Of a stretch of 19,209 nucleotides of DNA, positions 1 through 11,051 are shown piece after piece (position 1 is the stretch's first letter; each line of letters starts with the position of its first letter). Below the pieces are notes generated by a model. It saw only the letters and a list, made by a program, of their open reading frames with translations, was not told the DNA's origin and made no database searches. Location: contig CAJVPJ010000673.1 in the NCBI GenBank assembly GCA_910592205.1, forward strand, positions 1 to 19,209, in the 5' to 3' direction. A program made the translations under genes and the position numbers. This DNA is from Paraglomus occultum (taxonomy: Eukaryota > Glomeromycota > Glomeromycetes > Paraglomerales > Paraglomeraceae).

Positions 1-878
1 ACCAGGCAAAGCTTCAATAAGTGTAGCAAACAGAGCCCTCAGCTGGTTTAGAATTTCAAGCCAAACAGTCTTGTTATCAATATCCATCAAGTGAAGGGTA
101 TGATAAAGATGCATAAGAAAAAAATCAGTGTCATAATTTTGAACATTAACACTTTCTTCTGCAACTGCAGATAAAGCCATTGTGCTTTGCAACCCATTTT
201 CTAATATTTTGGTATAATGCTGATGAACATCATACAATTTTGCAAGATTTTTATGCAAGCTTTCACATAACTTCTTTTCTATTTTAACAAGTCGCCTTCC
301 ATATGCTTCTAAAGCTAATGCATATGTTCTAAGATGTAGTTCCTATTCAATATCAGTAGAAACCTTATAGTCGTTATAGAAAACATTAGTTCCAATTGTT
401 TGCAAAGCATTTCTCAATTGACTATCCTTTAGCTTAGTCCCAAATGATAACAACAAGTTGGACAATTTAATAAAATAATCTGCCCTGTTATCTTCATTGA
501 CAACCAATTTTAAAGTTGTAGTTAATTGCTCATTTAATTCCACATTGCCCAAGTTCGCAGGAAACATTTGTCCATAATCGTCTTCACCATTGTCATCATT
601 GTCACTATCACTGTCACTGTCAAAGTCAATGAGGTCTCCCACAAGCCCATCTTCAGTCTCTATCTCCTCATCATCAAGTTGCTTGCCTTTCCCCTTGTTC
701 TTGGTATTAGACTGTTCAAATTCCTAATAAATATTAATAGAATAATCATTTGTTTTATAATAATGAAAGGTGTATTCGATAAGATTTTCGACGTTAAAGC
801 ATGCAACTAGCTTATACAGTTTTATATTCATACCCAGGTGTCTGTTAACTCCGAACATCGATTATCCATACTTGACAT
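1..878 (-). CDS. Unrecognised acidic/helical protein gene, 3'-truncated by window edge, with in-frame TAG
   Basis: I do not recognise this protein. The start is ATG at 878-876; exon 1 (834-878) encodes 15 residues beginning MSSMDNRCSELTDTW. A 110 bp intron (724-833) has donor GTATGA and acceptor TTATTAG, both in phase 0. Exon 2 runs from 723 to the window edge. It opens with a Lys/Gly-rich patch (KNKGKGK), then an acidic run (DFDSDSDSDNDD), then a sequence of helical character rich in Leu, Asn and Lys. The frame stays open to base 1 apart from one TAG (343-345, minus); beyond it about 114 further codons read cleanly (for example YALALEAYGRRLVKIEKK). A CAG-to-TAG change is the simplest explanation, so this may be a recent pseudogene, a sequencing error, or a gene with an unusual intron ending at that TAG. 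It is transcribed divergently from RRP46, with 673 bp between the start codons. Confidence 0.6.
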
Positions 879-1551
879 TTTACTTAAATGTAACTAGTCT
901 GAAATTAAAATGTTTGTTGCTCTTTTAGCGATTCAACGACAGTTTCTGAGCAAAGCCAGGTTATGACCACTGCGTCAATTCCATATCATCGAACAAATTA
1001 CTGTGTGGCACGTTGCAAATACTGCATATGACCATGTGCAAGGTTATCTCTGCATTGTACCAGTGATTAAATTTACCCCTGACTAGCGTTCCAATGGCGC
1101 AGACAATAATTGTTGAAGCTACTTGAATAGTAATATATATTCAACATTTACTTCATCGAAATTTCACGTTATTATTAATTTTTTTCGAAAGCACAATAAA
1201 GACGTTCGAGGAAAGATATTTTTCACAGTAATTTTATACTTTTGGTGAATAGTGTTTTATCGTAATAACATTAATATTAAATTTGTATCTTTAGCATTCT
1301 TCTTCACATTATGCTTATACGGCAGGTGTGATCGAAAAGTACATCGCGTAGAACATACGAGAAAGGTTAATTGCGATAATTATCATGCCAGTAAATGCGC
1401 AATAATGCTACAAGTCGGTCTTAATATTAAATGGTAGCGCTATACAGCTAATCTGTGTGCAACATACAAAGCTGAAAGCTGATTTGCCCCAAGATCACGT
1501 TACCGTAACTTTGTCTGGTGCTCTTGCTTAAGTTATACAGTGCTAATTGTG
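879..1551. promoter_or_regulatory. Divergent intergenic region between the unknown minus-strand gene and RRP46
   Basis: This 673 bp stretch separates the two start codons and presumably holds both promoters and 5' UTRs; that is inference from orientation. It is AT-rich. I see no tRNA and no convincing exon. A 61-codon frame at 1252-1437 has no ATG start and is not supported. Confidence 0.45.
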
Positions 1552-2594
1552 ATGACAACAGACAGTATTCGCCCAATTGATATTTCGTATAATTTACTCT
1601 CACGAGTGGATGGGAGCGCAAAATTTAGCGCTGGTAAATACTCATGAATTTCTCTAAATGGTAGAGAGCCATTCATTAACAAATTAGGTATTTATTCTAT
1701 CAAGGTAATTCTACAGTCTTGTGCTCGGTGACTGGCCCGGCAGATGTTAGAATACGAGACGAAAAATTAGACAAGGCAACTTTAGATGTGATAGTAAGAC
1801 CCGCCGTTGGAGTAACAGGTATTGACATACTGAAACATCAAGTCCGTCATCTTGTATCTGATGGTAACCTCACAAGCCGATTTGCTTAGCCACTAAGGAG
1901 ACATCACTCGCATATATGCTTCGCACAACATTTGAGACTGTCATTCTCTTATCTCATCATCCGCGCACACAGATTCAAGTTGTGGCGCAGATAATAAGTG
2001 ACGATGGAAGTGTAAGTTTCGTGTTGATATCGCAAATGAAATGAACCTCTTTTTTTTTTGTTTGTTGTTTCGAGTCTCTCATGACAGTATCTTTTGATCA
2101 GATCATATCACATTTGATAAATGCAACTACTATGGCTTTGCTCGACGCGGGCATTCCAATGAAGGCTGTGGTTGTTGGTGTCGGTTGTCTTGTCGACGAT
2201 AAGGGAAAGATATCGATCGACCCTACCGCCGATGAAGTTGAAGTACGACAATCATGAACAATTAATTAATAATTAAAGTTACATTCGGGCAAATTCTAAG
2301 AAAACGTATTATTTGTAGAAAGCTGTCTCGACGCATAACTTTGCCTTTGATAGTGTGTCATTGGCAGTTTTATACTCTGAATCAACTGGAGTATTTACTG
2401 AGGAGCAAGTAAAGTCGGATACACATGATTTTGTGTTAAGAGTAAAGACTTTTCTGATATGGCTAATATAATTCTTTTCAATTGCATAGTATTTTCAATG
2501 CTTTGAGGCATGCAAATCTTGCGCAGAACAGCTTCATAACACTATACGGAAATCGGTACAAGCAAGAATTGATTATGAAAACCCACAACAATAA
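1552..2594 (+). CDS. RRP46: RRP46, exosome complex RNase PH-like subunit (EXOSC5 orthologue)
   Basis: Six exons: 1552-1633, 1705-1818, 1890-2011, 2102-2242, 2319-2408 and 2490-2594. Introns are 71-90 bp with GT..AG ends. The spliced length is 654 nt (217 residues), normal for Rrp46/EXOSC5 (roughly 220-235). The N-terminus carries the RNase PH signature LSRVDGSAKFSAG followed by STVLCSVTGPADVR. The middle has the strand-helix RTQIQVVAQIISDDGS and then LINATTMALLDAGIPMK, the hallmark of the second half of the RNase PH fold. The C-terminal helix contains YFQCFEACKSCAEQL. In other eukaryotes this protein sits in the six-membered RNase PH ring of the nuclear and cytoplasmic RNA exosome, where the ring threads RNA to Rrp44 and Rrp6 and is itself generally inactive. 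All phases join without a stop. An AATAAA (2590-2595) overlaps the stop codon and could serve as poly(A) signal. The divergent neighbour is the unknown gene at 1-878. Confidence 0.93.
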
Positions 2595-4274
2595 AACTCA
2601 ATTGTATCTAGTCCAAGAATGCTTTATCCACCTGCAATCTGTACTGTGCATTAACATTCTTAGAATAAATCAAACTAAAATAAGGTTTGTATTAGGTTTT
2701 AGGAAAAGCGGATTTAAGCCAAGTTTGAAAGTATATAAAAAATTCCCATCAGTTTATTTAGAAACGGTTTGTTTAAACTACCAATTATTTGTATTATTAC
2801 TAACAACCATCCAGTCCGTCAAACACTTAATTAACGAAGAGAATGCGAATCACCGTCCCACACGTTTTATATTTGCGCATTCTGTGACAGTCTCTGTATA
2901 GGTGATTATAACATCCAAGTAATCTAACACTAATCGAACTGTTAGAAAAGACGGCACGTCATAAGGCTAACGCAATTTGGCTTTGCGTTATGTTTAACCA
3001 CATCATCCACGAACAATTGCACACACAAATCCGAAATTCATATCAATATGCTCTTTATAAAAAAAATAAACATCGACTTACCTCTTAATAGTCCACATGC
3101 ATCACCATAACCCGCATATCTCTTTGTACACAAATCTACATTAAAAAAATTTCCGTCAGATTTGTATAACGTTCAGTCTTTGCGTAACATAATTGATTCA
3201 GAAGAAGCAAACATACAAAAGATTTCATTGCCCATACGTAGAGATTCATGTCCACCCGACCTTTTATTGAGTGGGTAAAACGTATACTGACTGAATCTAA
3301 TATTCAGTTTTGTTGAAGAATTGGAAAAAAAAAAATCAGCTAATGATCTTTTATAGTTAAACAAGAAATGTAACTCCCCATCCCCTCCCCCCCCCTTATT
3401 TTCGCACGGAAAATTAAAAAAAAAAAATTACTATAATCAACAGTAATTAACATAGTTCCGTACAATTTTTTTTTCTCGTCCTGCTCACCTTATGCGCTTC
3501 TCAATGTAGCTGAGGACTTAACAGAGAAGCGATCACAATTTTCCTATTATATCTTTACTAATTTGCAAGGTGACATGCCGATTATAATTGATTTTCCAAA
3601 GCACGTAATTTCATCTGTATGTAGGATGTTGTAAAGGATAACTCGATGCAGTTAACCATATTAACTCGGAAAAGCAAATAATATTTTGTACTGATAGACT
3701 TTCCCTCCAGCAAATTGATCAATTGTTGTTACAAGAAAGGATTTGAAAATGACCAAGCGAGGAAATATAATAATAGTGTGTTACTGGTCTTACTGCTAAA
3801 TCCGTTATTGCCCCCCCACTGCCACTTGACTTTCTCGTTGCCTATAATCACTCCCCACCACCTACACTACTGTCATTCATAACACCAGACCCGCCAAATA
3901 TTAGGGGAAAGTCTGACAAATCAGTCAAGAAAGTATGTTAACACTTACGTGATTGACGATCGGTAATAGTCACATGAATAAGGACTGGTGTGTGTGTATA
4001 AGAGAACTGTGGAGTCGTCAACCGACTCTTTATTCCCTGTAGCAAACCACAAATTCTCAACCGTATAAGACAAGCATTTATTGTTTCTATCTATCTCAGC
4101 AACCCCACAAACTTGCAAAAGATGCTGCAAATATTATTCTATTTATCAATTGCGTGTGCCAAATCGTGAAGTGAAATGAAATAAGAAAGAAAGAAAGAAA
4201 AAAGAAGAGAAAGAAAAAAGAAATTATATACAAATTAAAATTTTAACCAAACGCTTCCTTCACATCTCCTGTCA
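2595..4274. other. Intergenic region downstream of RRP46 and SET2 (convergent 3' ends)
   Basis: RRP46 and SET2 converge on this 1.7 kb, so it includes both 3' UTRs. It holds a C-rich tract around 3380-3397, a C7 run near 3811 and GAAA microsatellite sequence at about 4184-4222. Two weak coding-like patches, 3111-3275 (plus) and 3945-4130 (minus), are listed as findings. No gene can be supported. Confidence 0.6.
4184..4222. repeat. GAAA-type purine microsatellite in SET2 3' flank
   Basis: Tandem GAAA units with AAAGAAGAGA interruptions lie about 50 bp beyond the SET2 stop codon. On the transcribed minus strand this is a pyrimidine (TTTC) tract, probably in the SET2 3' UTR. Confidence 0.8.
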
Positions 4275-7200
4275 TCATTCCTCCTTGGCTTTACCCTTAG
4301 CTTTGCTTTGTTTTGCAATTAGAGCTTCAAAGTATGATGTAACGAAATTGCTTAGTTTCCTGCGCAGATAATCATTCAGCACAAACTTAGCTTGTGTCGA
4401 ACGTTTCGATTTCTTATCCTCTTCATTTATGCTTCTAAGCTCTTTCTCTACAGCCTTATCAGCACACTAAAATATCAGTAAACGTATCATTAGAACATGT
4501 AGCACATACTAAATTTGAACTATTAAAAACTGTCAAACAATCCCATCGTAAGCCTCCCCCAATTTTCTCACCTTCTTACACTGCGAAGCATAGAGCTCCA
4601 CTGACAGCTGATTCTCAAATTTCTTCGCATTTTCAGTGACATATTTCCTATATTCATCTCTAAACGCCTCAGTGGTATCGAACGTTATCACGTTTTTACT
4701 CTTCATTGCTTCGTAATTTGCCGCCTTTTCTTTTCTTGCCATCTTAATTCTTTTGGCCTCGGCCGCAGCACGGGCTTCTTTGGCACGTTTCTCCTCAGCT
4801 GCTGCCTTTTCTGCTTCTTCTTTTGCGGCCTTGGCTGCAGCCGCCTCAGCAGCCTCGCGAGCTGCTTTTTCTTCTACTTGACGTTGACGATAGAGCGATT
4901 CTTCGATTTTAGCATTTACTAATCCTTGGGGAATACCTTCAGGCGTCTTGAACGTCGTATCAATCATGGCCTTGATCTTCTGACTCGTTCGTTCTCCAGT
5001 GAATTTATTAACCCAACTTATTTTACCATTATCGTCCTTGCTTTCGGTCCAATTGGGGTTGCGCATCCATTGTGGAGCAGGAAAGTCGTCGCTTTGCGGA
5101 GATGGATGACTAGGTGGCGGAGGAGGTGGTGGGGGTGGAGTTTTTGTGGGTGATTCCACGCCGTTGCGGGAATCATTTGGCGGTGAACGGCGATACGGAT
5201 CAAAACGACGACTGCTACGATCCACCGTGCTCGAATGGGGTGAACGGTACTGTGAATAACTCGATCTAGACCCTTCGTAAAAATCGCGGGACGATTCATA
5301 TTTCGGTCGTTCCGATTCTTTCTTCATAGGAGAATTAGCTTCTGAAGATGAGTTACCGCGATCGTTGTCATCCTTTTGAGGTGAGTACCTTTTTGGCCGC
5401 CATGAATCATGAAGCGATCGAACGTCGTAGTCTTTCCTCGGACTAGGAGACGGATTGGAATAATACCCACTACGACTATCGTCTGGATTACGAGCGTCGT
5501 GGCGATGGCGGTGAGAACGATATGAATCAGATGTATCATGCCCGTTTTTACGGTAACCACCTGAGGATGCTGTCAACAGAGATGAATCTTGTCTGCTGGT
5601 GTTTGTATGTGAATTAAGAGACGTATTACGATCGTCTTTATAAATAGGGGAGTTTTTGGAAGAAGATGGACTACGTTTTGAGTCGGTCTCACAGTTCTTT
5701 TCTGATTCGGGTGTTTTTAATTGTTCTTGCGGTTCTTCACTCGAGGATCGACCTCGTTTTGGACTTCTTAGATCATCACTTGAAGAAGCCTCAGGCTTAT
5801 CAATGTCTTCAGTGGTTGATCGGCTTCTTTTGCCATTTGACAGTGGTGTGGATGCAGGTGTTGCAGGTGTAAGAGCTCTTTTAATCAACGGCGCTTGAGG
5901 TAAGTCCTTCCATTTCTTTTCAAGTAAAGCAATTAGTCGTCGAATTTCCGGGTGTTTCCTGGCTTTGACAATGTCTTCAAACGTTCGTTCGATATTGGCA
6001 ACGACAACTGGCGCTCGATTTGTTACAGGTATTCTACACAGCACCTTTAACAATCTTACAATGTCATCGTTTTCAAAACCTTCGCTGATAAAATGCTGTA
6101 GATATCTTCTTATCATCGATAGACCATTGCGATTGACGAATTCTTTCCATACTTCGGTTACTGTGCAGATTTCCATTCTTCGCAATTGGCGACGGAAGAT
6201 TTTAGGTTCTTTCGAAAGAGTTAATTGGAGAACAGCCAGAAAGTATGGCACGCGGTCAGCCTTCTTCATTTCATGGGGTTCTTCTTCTAGGACCAGTTCT
6301 GAATCGTCCTTGCCCAAGAAAAGTCGACAATTGTCTTCACCACAATAGCATCTCTGTGCAGTTGTACTACAAAATGTATATTATTTAGAAATCAATGACA
6401 AATGTCAATATTGTTGTGATGATCGAGGGAGAGAGAGAATGGGAAGACGTTGAGAAAAAAATTTATTTATTTTTATTTTTTTGCGACTTACCCCGAGCGC
6501 TCAGCACTGTAGTCAAAAGTTACTTCCTCGTCAGGTAATATCTGCCTATCAGCAAAAATACCTAACCGTAGTTGGCGCCCAACAATCCATTTATCTACAC
6601 GAGCATTCGGTTTGCAGGAATGATTTATAAATCTTGCTAAACCGCCGTACTCGGTTGCATCAACCACCTTGAAAAAGAAAAAAAAAAGTGATGAATTCCT
6701 CAAACAAATCGTAATAATAGACAATAAATGTCACATATCTAGTAAAGAAAAAATTTTTACCTCGCCTTTCTGCAAGTCCATGAAATAAAAGTGTGTTCGT
6801 CCCTCCTGCCTGTATGCAGTTTTCCTTTTCTCTGCCATTTCGTCTGACATCACTTCGCCTACGTACTCCAGAATGAATCCATCCCTTAATGGATATAAAA
6901 TAAAGGGATAAACGTATATCTGTTTAAGGTTCCGATATCCGCTTTTACTGGCGTTCTTCATATTATCATGATATATATGTACCTTGGAATGACTTGTTTT
7001 GCGCGTACGCCATATCCCTTCTTTTCTGTGCATATGAGATCCACCTCTGCGTACGAGCGTTGCTTAAAGCTATAGACAATCAAGGACGTTATGGATGTAT
7101 TAGTCGTCTGCAGGTATACGTAAAAAGACTTTTTGATTTTTTCAGAGCAGATATCAAAGAATACATTACGTACCGCCTATTTTGACAAGCATCTCCGCAG

Positions 7201-7592
7201 GGACACTCGCCTTCGTTACATTCTACGTAGAGAAAGCGATTTATGCAGTCACTTCCTGCACCACAAGCAACCGAGGGCTCGTCTACTCCTGTTATGAGTT
7301 ATTGCAAGAAACGAGTAATTTGAGTCAGGCACGGCGGTCAATCTACTTTTTTTTTTTTTTCGCTCTTATATGCTGGCAATACGTAGATGAACGTCCAGAG
7401 AAGAAAGTTTTACGATCACGTAAGCGTACCAGAAGAATATGAGCAATCGCATCGGGTGGCCTCATCAGCTCTGGCCAGCCCAAGATGTTTTTCCTTGTGT
7501 ATGTTTTCTGTTATGTGTCGGTATGTCTTCTTGGCCTCTTCTATCACATTTGGATAGTCCTTGTAGAGTTTGCGTTGTGTTTGTGGGGGCAT
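4275..7592 (-). CDS. SET2: SET2, histone H3 lysine-36 methyltransferase
   Basis: Seven exons: 7430-7592, 7174-7288, 6983-7069, 6761-6884, 6492-6667, 4572-6366 and 4275-4466, giving 2652 nt (883 residues); budding-yeast Set2 is 733. The ATG at 7592 is the first after an in-frame TAA. Domains in order: AWS with eight cysteines (C48, C50, C63, C69, C78, C83, C85, C89); SET about 98-220 with [26 protein letters not shown] and FDY (Y216); post-[11 protein letters not shown] (C228, C230, C235) plus RLFLG; a helical domain about 253-383 like the Set2 autoinhibitory region; a Ser/Arg/Asp-rich linker; a nine-proline run near 634; a WW-like segment about 645-685; an Ala/Glu/Lys coiled coil about 714-780; and an SRI domain about 790-870 ending [20 protein letters not shown]. 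Set2 binds the phosphorylated RNA polymerase II CTD through SRI and methylates H3K36 during elongation. It ends in TGA, showing that the host uses the standard code. The WW-like segment lacks the usual second Trp (TGERTSQK). Confidence 0.96.
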
Positions 7593-10500
7593 TGTCGATA
7601 ATATTAAAGAGAGATGTTATTTCTTATCGACAATTATAATAGGCCTAGCTTCCACAGAGACTGATAGGCTATTAAATAATGACACGATGGCTCAACGCAG
7701 GACGAGACGAACAGTTAATTATGGAATCGATCAATGTCGGGGGGTAAATGTGAACAAAATATTATAGACTGATGTGGGGTGAGTGGAGTTTTTGGGGGCC
7801 GTTTTATTGAAACGAGATGCAATGTGGAGTTTGTACCACGCGTGGTTTACTCGACGAAAGGTTAAAATAAAAATAGCCGTGATTATAGCGAGGTGCAATA
7901 AAATATGACAAAACGCACTTTAAATGGAAAGACGTAATAATTTCTCAATGTCGGTTTGGGGATATCTGTGAATATGTTTGAAGAATGTGATGAACGGAAA
8001 ATGGTCATTTGCCAGATTGCATGACAACGATTTCCATTAATGGTGTATGTTTAATAGATTGTGATACAACTCTAACATCGTATTCGTCGGTTGGATGTTG
8101 CAGTAACAGATGATGCGCGTCAATGTGAGTGTCGGACGACAGTGAGCGATGAATGAAACAAGTCAATGCATCTAGCATACAGTGTCTCTTTGGCGCCGCT
8201 CTGTCACTGTAAGGCGATTAATAAGTAAACGGCCAAAACGTGTATTACTAATACTTCCGATTACTCGTTATCGTGATGATTGATAAACAAATATGAATAT
8301 ATGCGCAGCATCGGTATTTTATCTGATAGTCACATTACAAATTTAAAATCGTCATTTTGTCGTCACTGTTACCAATCTTGGTGACGATCATCTACTCAGA
8401 TCGGGTCATTGTTGTGGCTCAGCAATATTCTCCTCCTATAGTATGGAACCTACTTCGGGTATAAACAATTAACGCCACAAATAGGTCATGTGACAAGTAA
8501 TTTTGCACCACATTCAGTAAAGCTTGAATAGGACGGAGTAAAAAGTCCTAACAATGACTTGTGCACTATTATCCGATTCGTTTGTTCTGATTCGGTATTT
8601 ATATTATGCATCATATTATACAATAAACGCTATTACTATATAGTCTGTGGCACTTTTACAGGTTTTGACATGAAACAATGGCAGAGGTCACATTGTACAG
8701 TTTGTTAATGAGAAAAGCAAGAGTCTACATTCGCTTCTCTCAATGGCTATTGTCTACTTTACTCGGTTAAGAACGTTTGCTGGGCAGTTTTTATTTACGC
8801 CATTTCCCTGAGGGGTTTGTTTAATTAAAGCGGTAAATGACAATTGGCATAGTCATGTTAGCAAAACCAGTCACACGGTGCCAAGTCGAAAAATAATCCA
8901 CTTTCTAAGTATGCCGAGTTTTGCGTGGTCACACATTGCGCAGTGAACACTTATTACTTTTTTCTCTACGTCGTTAATCGAATTTCCAATAACTATTACT
9001 ATCGCGAGGAACTTTTATTCACAACAAGGTTCAAGGTTTCCACAATAAGAAATTTTTATTGTTATAAGCAAGTCACGTGAAATCTTCATTTGACGTCAAC
9101 AAACCCGTGATTAGCTTAATTAGGACCCCGCGGTAAATGTCAACAAGAAAGTTCGGAAATGTTAGTACAATCAAGTAACTATTTAAATTTTACAATAGAA
9201 TTAGCAAGAGGTATAAATATTACATTAAAATTTTCTTTTTATTTAACTTTTGTGCAAAATAAACAAGCTTTGGTTTTGTCCAAGGGCATTGATTGTGCAA
9301 CAAATAATGTAGTATTTTTTAAATAGTTTACTTAATATTGGGAAATTTTCTTAGTAAAGATGTCTTACAAATGGCCTACGGTTATACTTATTCACTTACT
9401 AAGTTTCAAATTTAAACAAATTGTAAATATTATGTATCACTCGTCACTTTTTTAGAACATAAACGAGTGCTGTCAAGCAGATTAACGTAATTTTTTCTGG
9501 CAAAACCATTTAGATATGCAAGATAATGGACAAGACAGTAAGCGCAATAAATTTATTATACTACTAACGTTTTATTTTATCAATGCCACTAAATTGATTA
9601 ACGTTATCAGAAATAGAATATCATTTTTCAACTACAAACTGTCCTGATGTGCATACTGTTCTACATTGTTTTGGACAACTGCCATAACTTTTTAAAATTG
9701 GACAAGTCCTGTCCTGTTATTTCAAACCTGAAAAGCAAAACAAACGTTTAAATTTGTTTGACAGTTCAAAAAACTATCACAATTGTTACATTAAAATATA
9801 TATATATAACCGCAAAATGTACACGTTCGAAAAGCCTTTTATTTTTATTCGCATCACTCAGATTTATGAATCTGTCGCACTCATTAGGAGTTGCTCTAAT
9901 TTTTCTTTCTTTCTTTTTTAGGTAGTTAGAATAGCCCTCCTTTTTGACTTTATCATATGTAAATACTATTCGTTGATTCAAAAAACAGCTCTAGCGGTCC
10001 ACCGTAGCTGTGCCAATAAAGGACCACGAAATTAGATTTATGAATCTTTTTTTTTTTTTCATTACACATGACACATTAATCTTCTTTGGCTAAATTAAAT
10101 TTGCCAATTACTGAAAAAATATTAACGTTAAACCGTCTTTTACCCTGAAACAAAACGCAAATATTAAAAAAATTCACTAATCTCTGCAGTAAGTTATTTG
10201 CTTGTATTCGCCTAGCATGTTTGTAAAGGAACCCCTAAACTCAAACCAACTTGGCAACTCGCACAGATTTATAGTTTAATACAGCTAGAAAATCGATATT
10301 TTTAACTCGTTCTGCAACTTTTTCGTTACGCCTAGAAACTTTCCTGCTTCTATCTATTACTATAGCAATAGTACTTTTGAACTTGTTTCAGGTAATTTTT
10401 TGATGATACAGTTAGGAGAAATGTTGTACATTGGAGGCTCCATTTTTATGCAAAGATTTATAATCTAATATACTCTGTCTTAAATAGCGTAGATAAAGTT

Positions 10501-10860
10501 TTGGAGTAAAAGACGGAGCTTGTCAGAAATTGACGGTCCATAATAACGTAAGCTTTTCAGAATAAACTTTTATTTTTTTGCAGAATACAGCAAGTCATCA
10601 AATATTCAAACAACAAATTACATTATTCACTATATTAATATTACTTCCTCGATTAGTTAAGTTATCGTTACATTTAACATCGATGAATGCAATTACAATA
10701 AAATTAAAAATAAACTACACTAAGATTTGTTTGTCTAATTAATCAATCACCGTTGACCTACCCTTAATCAATGCTCCTATTAATAATATTATTTTACGTC
10801 AAGGTCTACTTAATATTAAGCTTTCTTGTTGACTTACAATTTTAATGCAGAATAAGATAG
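7593..10860. other. Long AT-rich gap upstream of SET2 without a supported gene
   Basis: The right of the SET2 start codon presumably holds its promoter and 5' UTR. I read both strands and found only short open frames with no homology I recognise and no consistent splice-bounded exons. Small items are a hairpin-capable CGTCAC..GTGACG pair near 8360-8390, an ATATAT run near 9798-9807, two 14 bp copies of a palindrome-like AGATTTATGAATCT (about 9860 and 10035), and several TTGTCC/GGACAA words at 9270-9720. No tRNA T-loop consensus was seen. Confidence 0.55.
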
Positions 10861-11051
10861 CATGGCATTGCAGTTAAGCAGTTGGAATGCAATATGTGTA
10901 ATGTCTTTATTACTAATTACACTAAAGAGCAATGGAATTGATGTCAATTTTTGCCAATATAGACGTTTGCTAATCTTCTTTCTTGTAAAGTAAAACCATT
11001 TTAGAAATGTTAAACATAAGATTCTAGTTCTGATTAGTCATAGTTTGCAAT

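Noticed and set aside
1252-1437. 61-codon frame with a hydrophobic, signal-peptide-like start
   Set aside because: It starts at GTG with no in-frame ATG near the start, has no splice context and lies in the divergent promoter region.
2482-2901. 139-codon plus-strand frame beginning MHSIFNALRH
   Set aside because: Its first part overlaps the last RRP46 exon in another frame; the rest is AT-rich 3' flank without recognisable motifs.
5018-5898. Several 70-90 codon frames on both strands inside the large SET2 exon
   Set aside because: They are out-of-frame readings of the biased Ser/Arg/Pro-rich linker of SET2.
8678-8769. Short plus-strand frame starting MAEVTLYSLLMRKARVY
   Set aside because: Only about 30 codons, no splice border or recognisable motif.
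9970-10035. Possible tRNA-like or SINE-like sequence (GTTGATTCAA..GCTCTAGCGGTCC)
   Set aside because: No cloverleaf could be drawn and the box A and B spacing does not fit.
9858-10048. Two copies of AGATTTATGAATCT about 175 bp apart as possible ends of a small element
   Set aside because: A 14 bp match is near chance level in AT-rich DNA of this length, the word is nearly its own reverse complement, and no target duplication was seen.
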